This document shows, one piece after another, positions 63,912 to 64,000 of a stretch of DNA of 64,000 nucleotides. The notes under the pieces were generated by a model, which had not been told where the DNA came from, ran no database searches, and worked only from the letters and a program-made list of their open reading frames with translations. Numbering within the stretch: position 1 is the first letter of the stretch; the number at the start of each line of letters is the position of its first letter. The stretch lies in NCBI GenBank assembly GCA_965204705.1, contig OZ242006.1, positions 1,984,001 to 2,048,000 on the forward strand. The letters run 5' to 3'. This DNA comes from Bin5 sp965204705 (GTDB lineage Bacteria; Chloroflexota; Anaerolineae; Caldilineales; Caldilineaceae). The translations under genes were made by a program, and so were the position numbers.

Positions 63912-64000
63912 ACTTCGGGAACTGAGACAGTTCGATGTCGCCCCGAACTACATGAAGGACGTCGCCACAGGTCAGTCTCAAAACCACTCCACAGGGCTAA

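Overview
The window is about 64 kb of GC-rich bacterial chromosome. The closest fit by gene content is an uncultured Chloroflexota of the Anaerolineae/Caldilineae type. That placement is an inference. It rests on a mevalonate kinase, a DHH-CBS-tRNA nucleotidyltransferase fusion, an alpha-2-macroglobulin lipoprotein, a large O-antigen-ligase/TPR protein, PspC proteins and many small unknown proteins. No rRNA or ribosomal protein gene is present to fix the taxonomy. Genes are dense on both strands with short operons and many GTG/TTG starts.

Region by region. 1-6.1 kb, plus strand: end of a sugar/nucleoside-type ABC ATPase, a glycosidase-like unknown, a histone-deacetylase-family hydrolase, a small unknown, a glycerophosphodiester phosphodiesterase and mevalonate kinase. 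6.1-11.3 kb, minus strand: glycogen-synthase-like glycosyltransferase, branching enzyme GlgB and NagA in one run. 11.6-14.4 kb, plus: a CDP-alcohol phosphatidyltransferase, a small membrane protein and a D-threonine-aldolase-type PLP enzyme. 14.4-22.2 kb: a tail-anchored protein with four cyclic-nucleotide-binding folds, tRNA-Leu(CAA), an ECF sigma factor with putative anti-sigma factor and overlapping mutM, two stress-type envelope proteins and a Gfo/Idh/MocA oxidoreductase.

22.2-23.8 kb is a 1.5-kb non-coding accessory stretch. It holds a MITE-like element, an orphan promoter and a 131-bp tandem repeat. 23.8-30.2 kb: a ThDP enzyme, a small unknown, then a UvrD-like helicase followed closely by an AAA ATPase and a TOPRIM-like protein. 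The last two genes look lower in GC, and the trio is the best candidate for a poorly described defence module. 30.3-43.2 kb is an envelope block: O-antigen ligase/TPR protein, WecA-type transferase, cyclophilin lipoprotein, VTT-domain membrane protein and a 2079-residue alpha-2-macroglobulin that has lost the thioester cysteine.

43.2-44.8 kb is a small accessory island: a gene broken by a nonsense codon and a nucleotidyltransferase. 44.9-54.2 kb, minus: coaBC, a galactonate-dehydratase-like enzyme, the DHH-CBS-nucleotidyltransferase fusion, an 8-oxoguanine-deaminase-like amidohydrolase, a 'quinate 5-dehydrogenase'-like unknown and an alpha-oxoamine synthase. 54.5-64 kb: an alpha/beta hydrolase, a MITE-like element with a perfect 8-bp target duplication, rhamnose-type sugar genes, two acetyltransferase-like genes, small membrane proteins (one apparently starting at CTG), mnmA, an FmdE-family protein and a higBA toxin-antitoxin pair.

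Two repeat families tie the intergenic regions together: a roughly 320-330-bp element with GGGTGC ends (two near-complete copies and one internal fragment) and a short GACCACTGCAGTT-type motif present at four intergenic sites.
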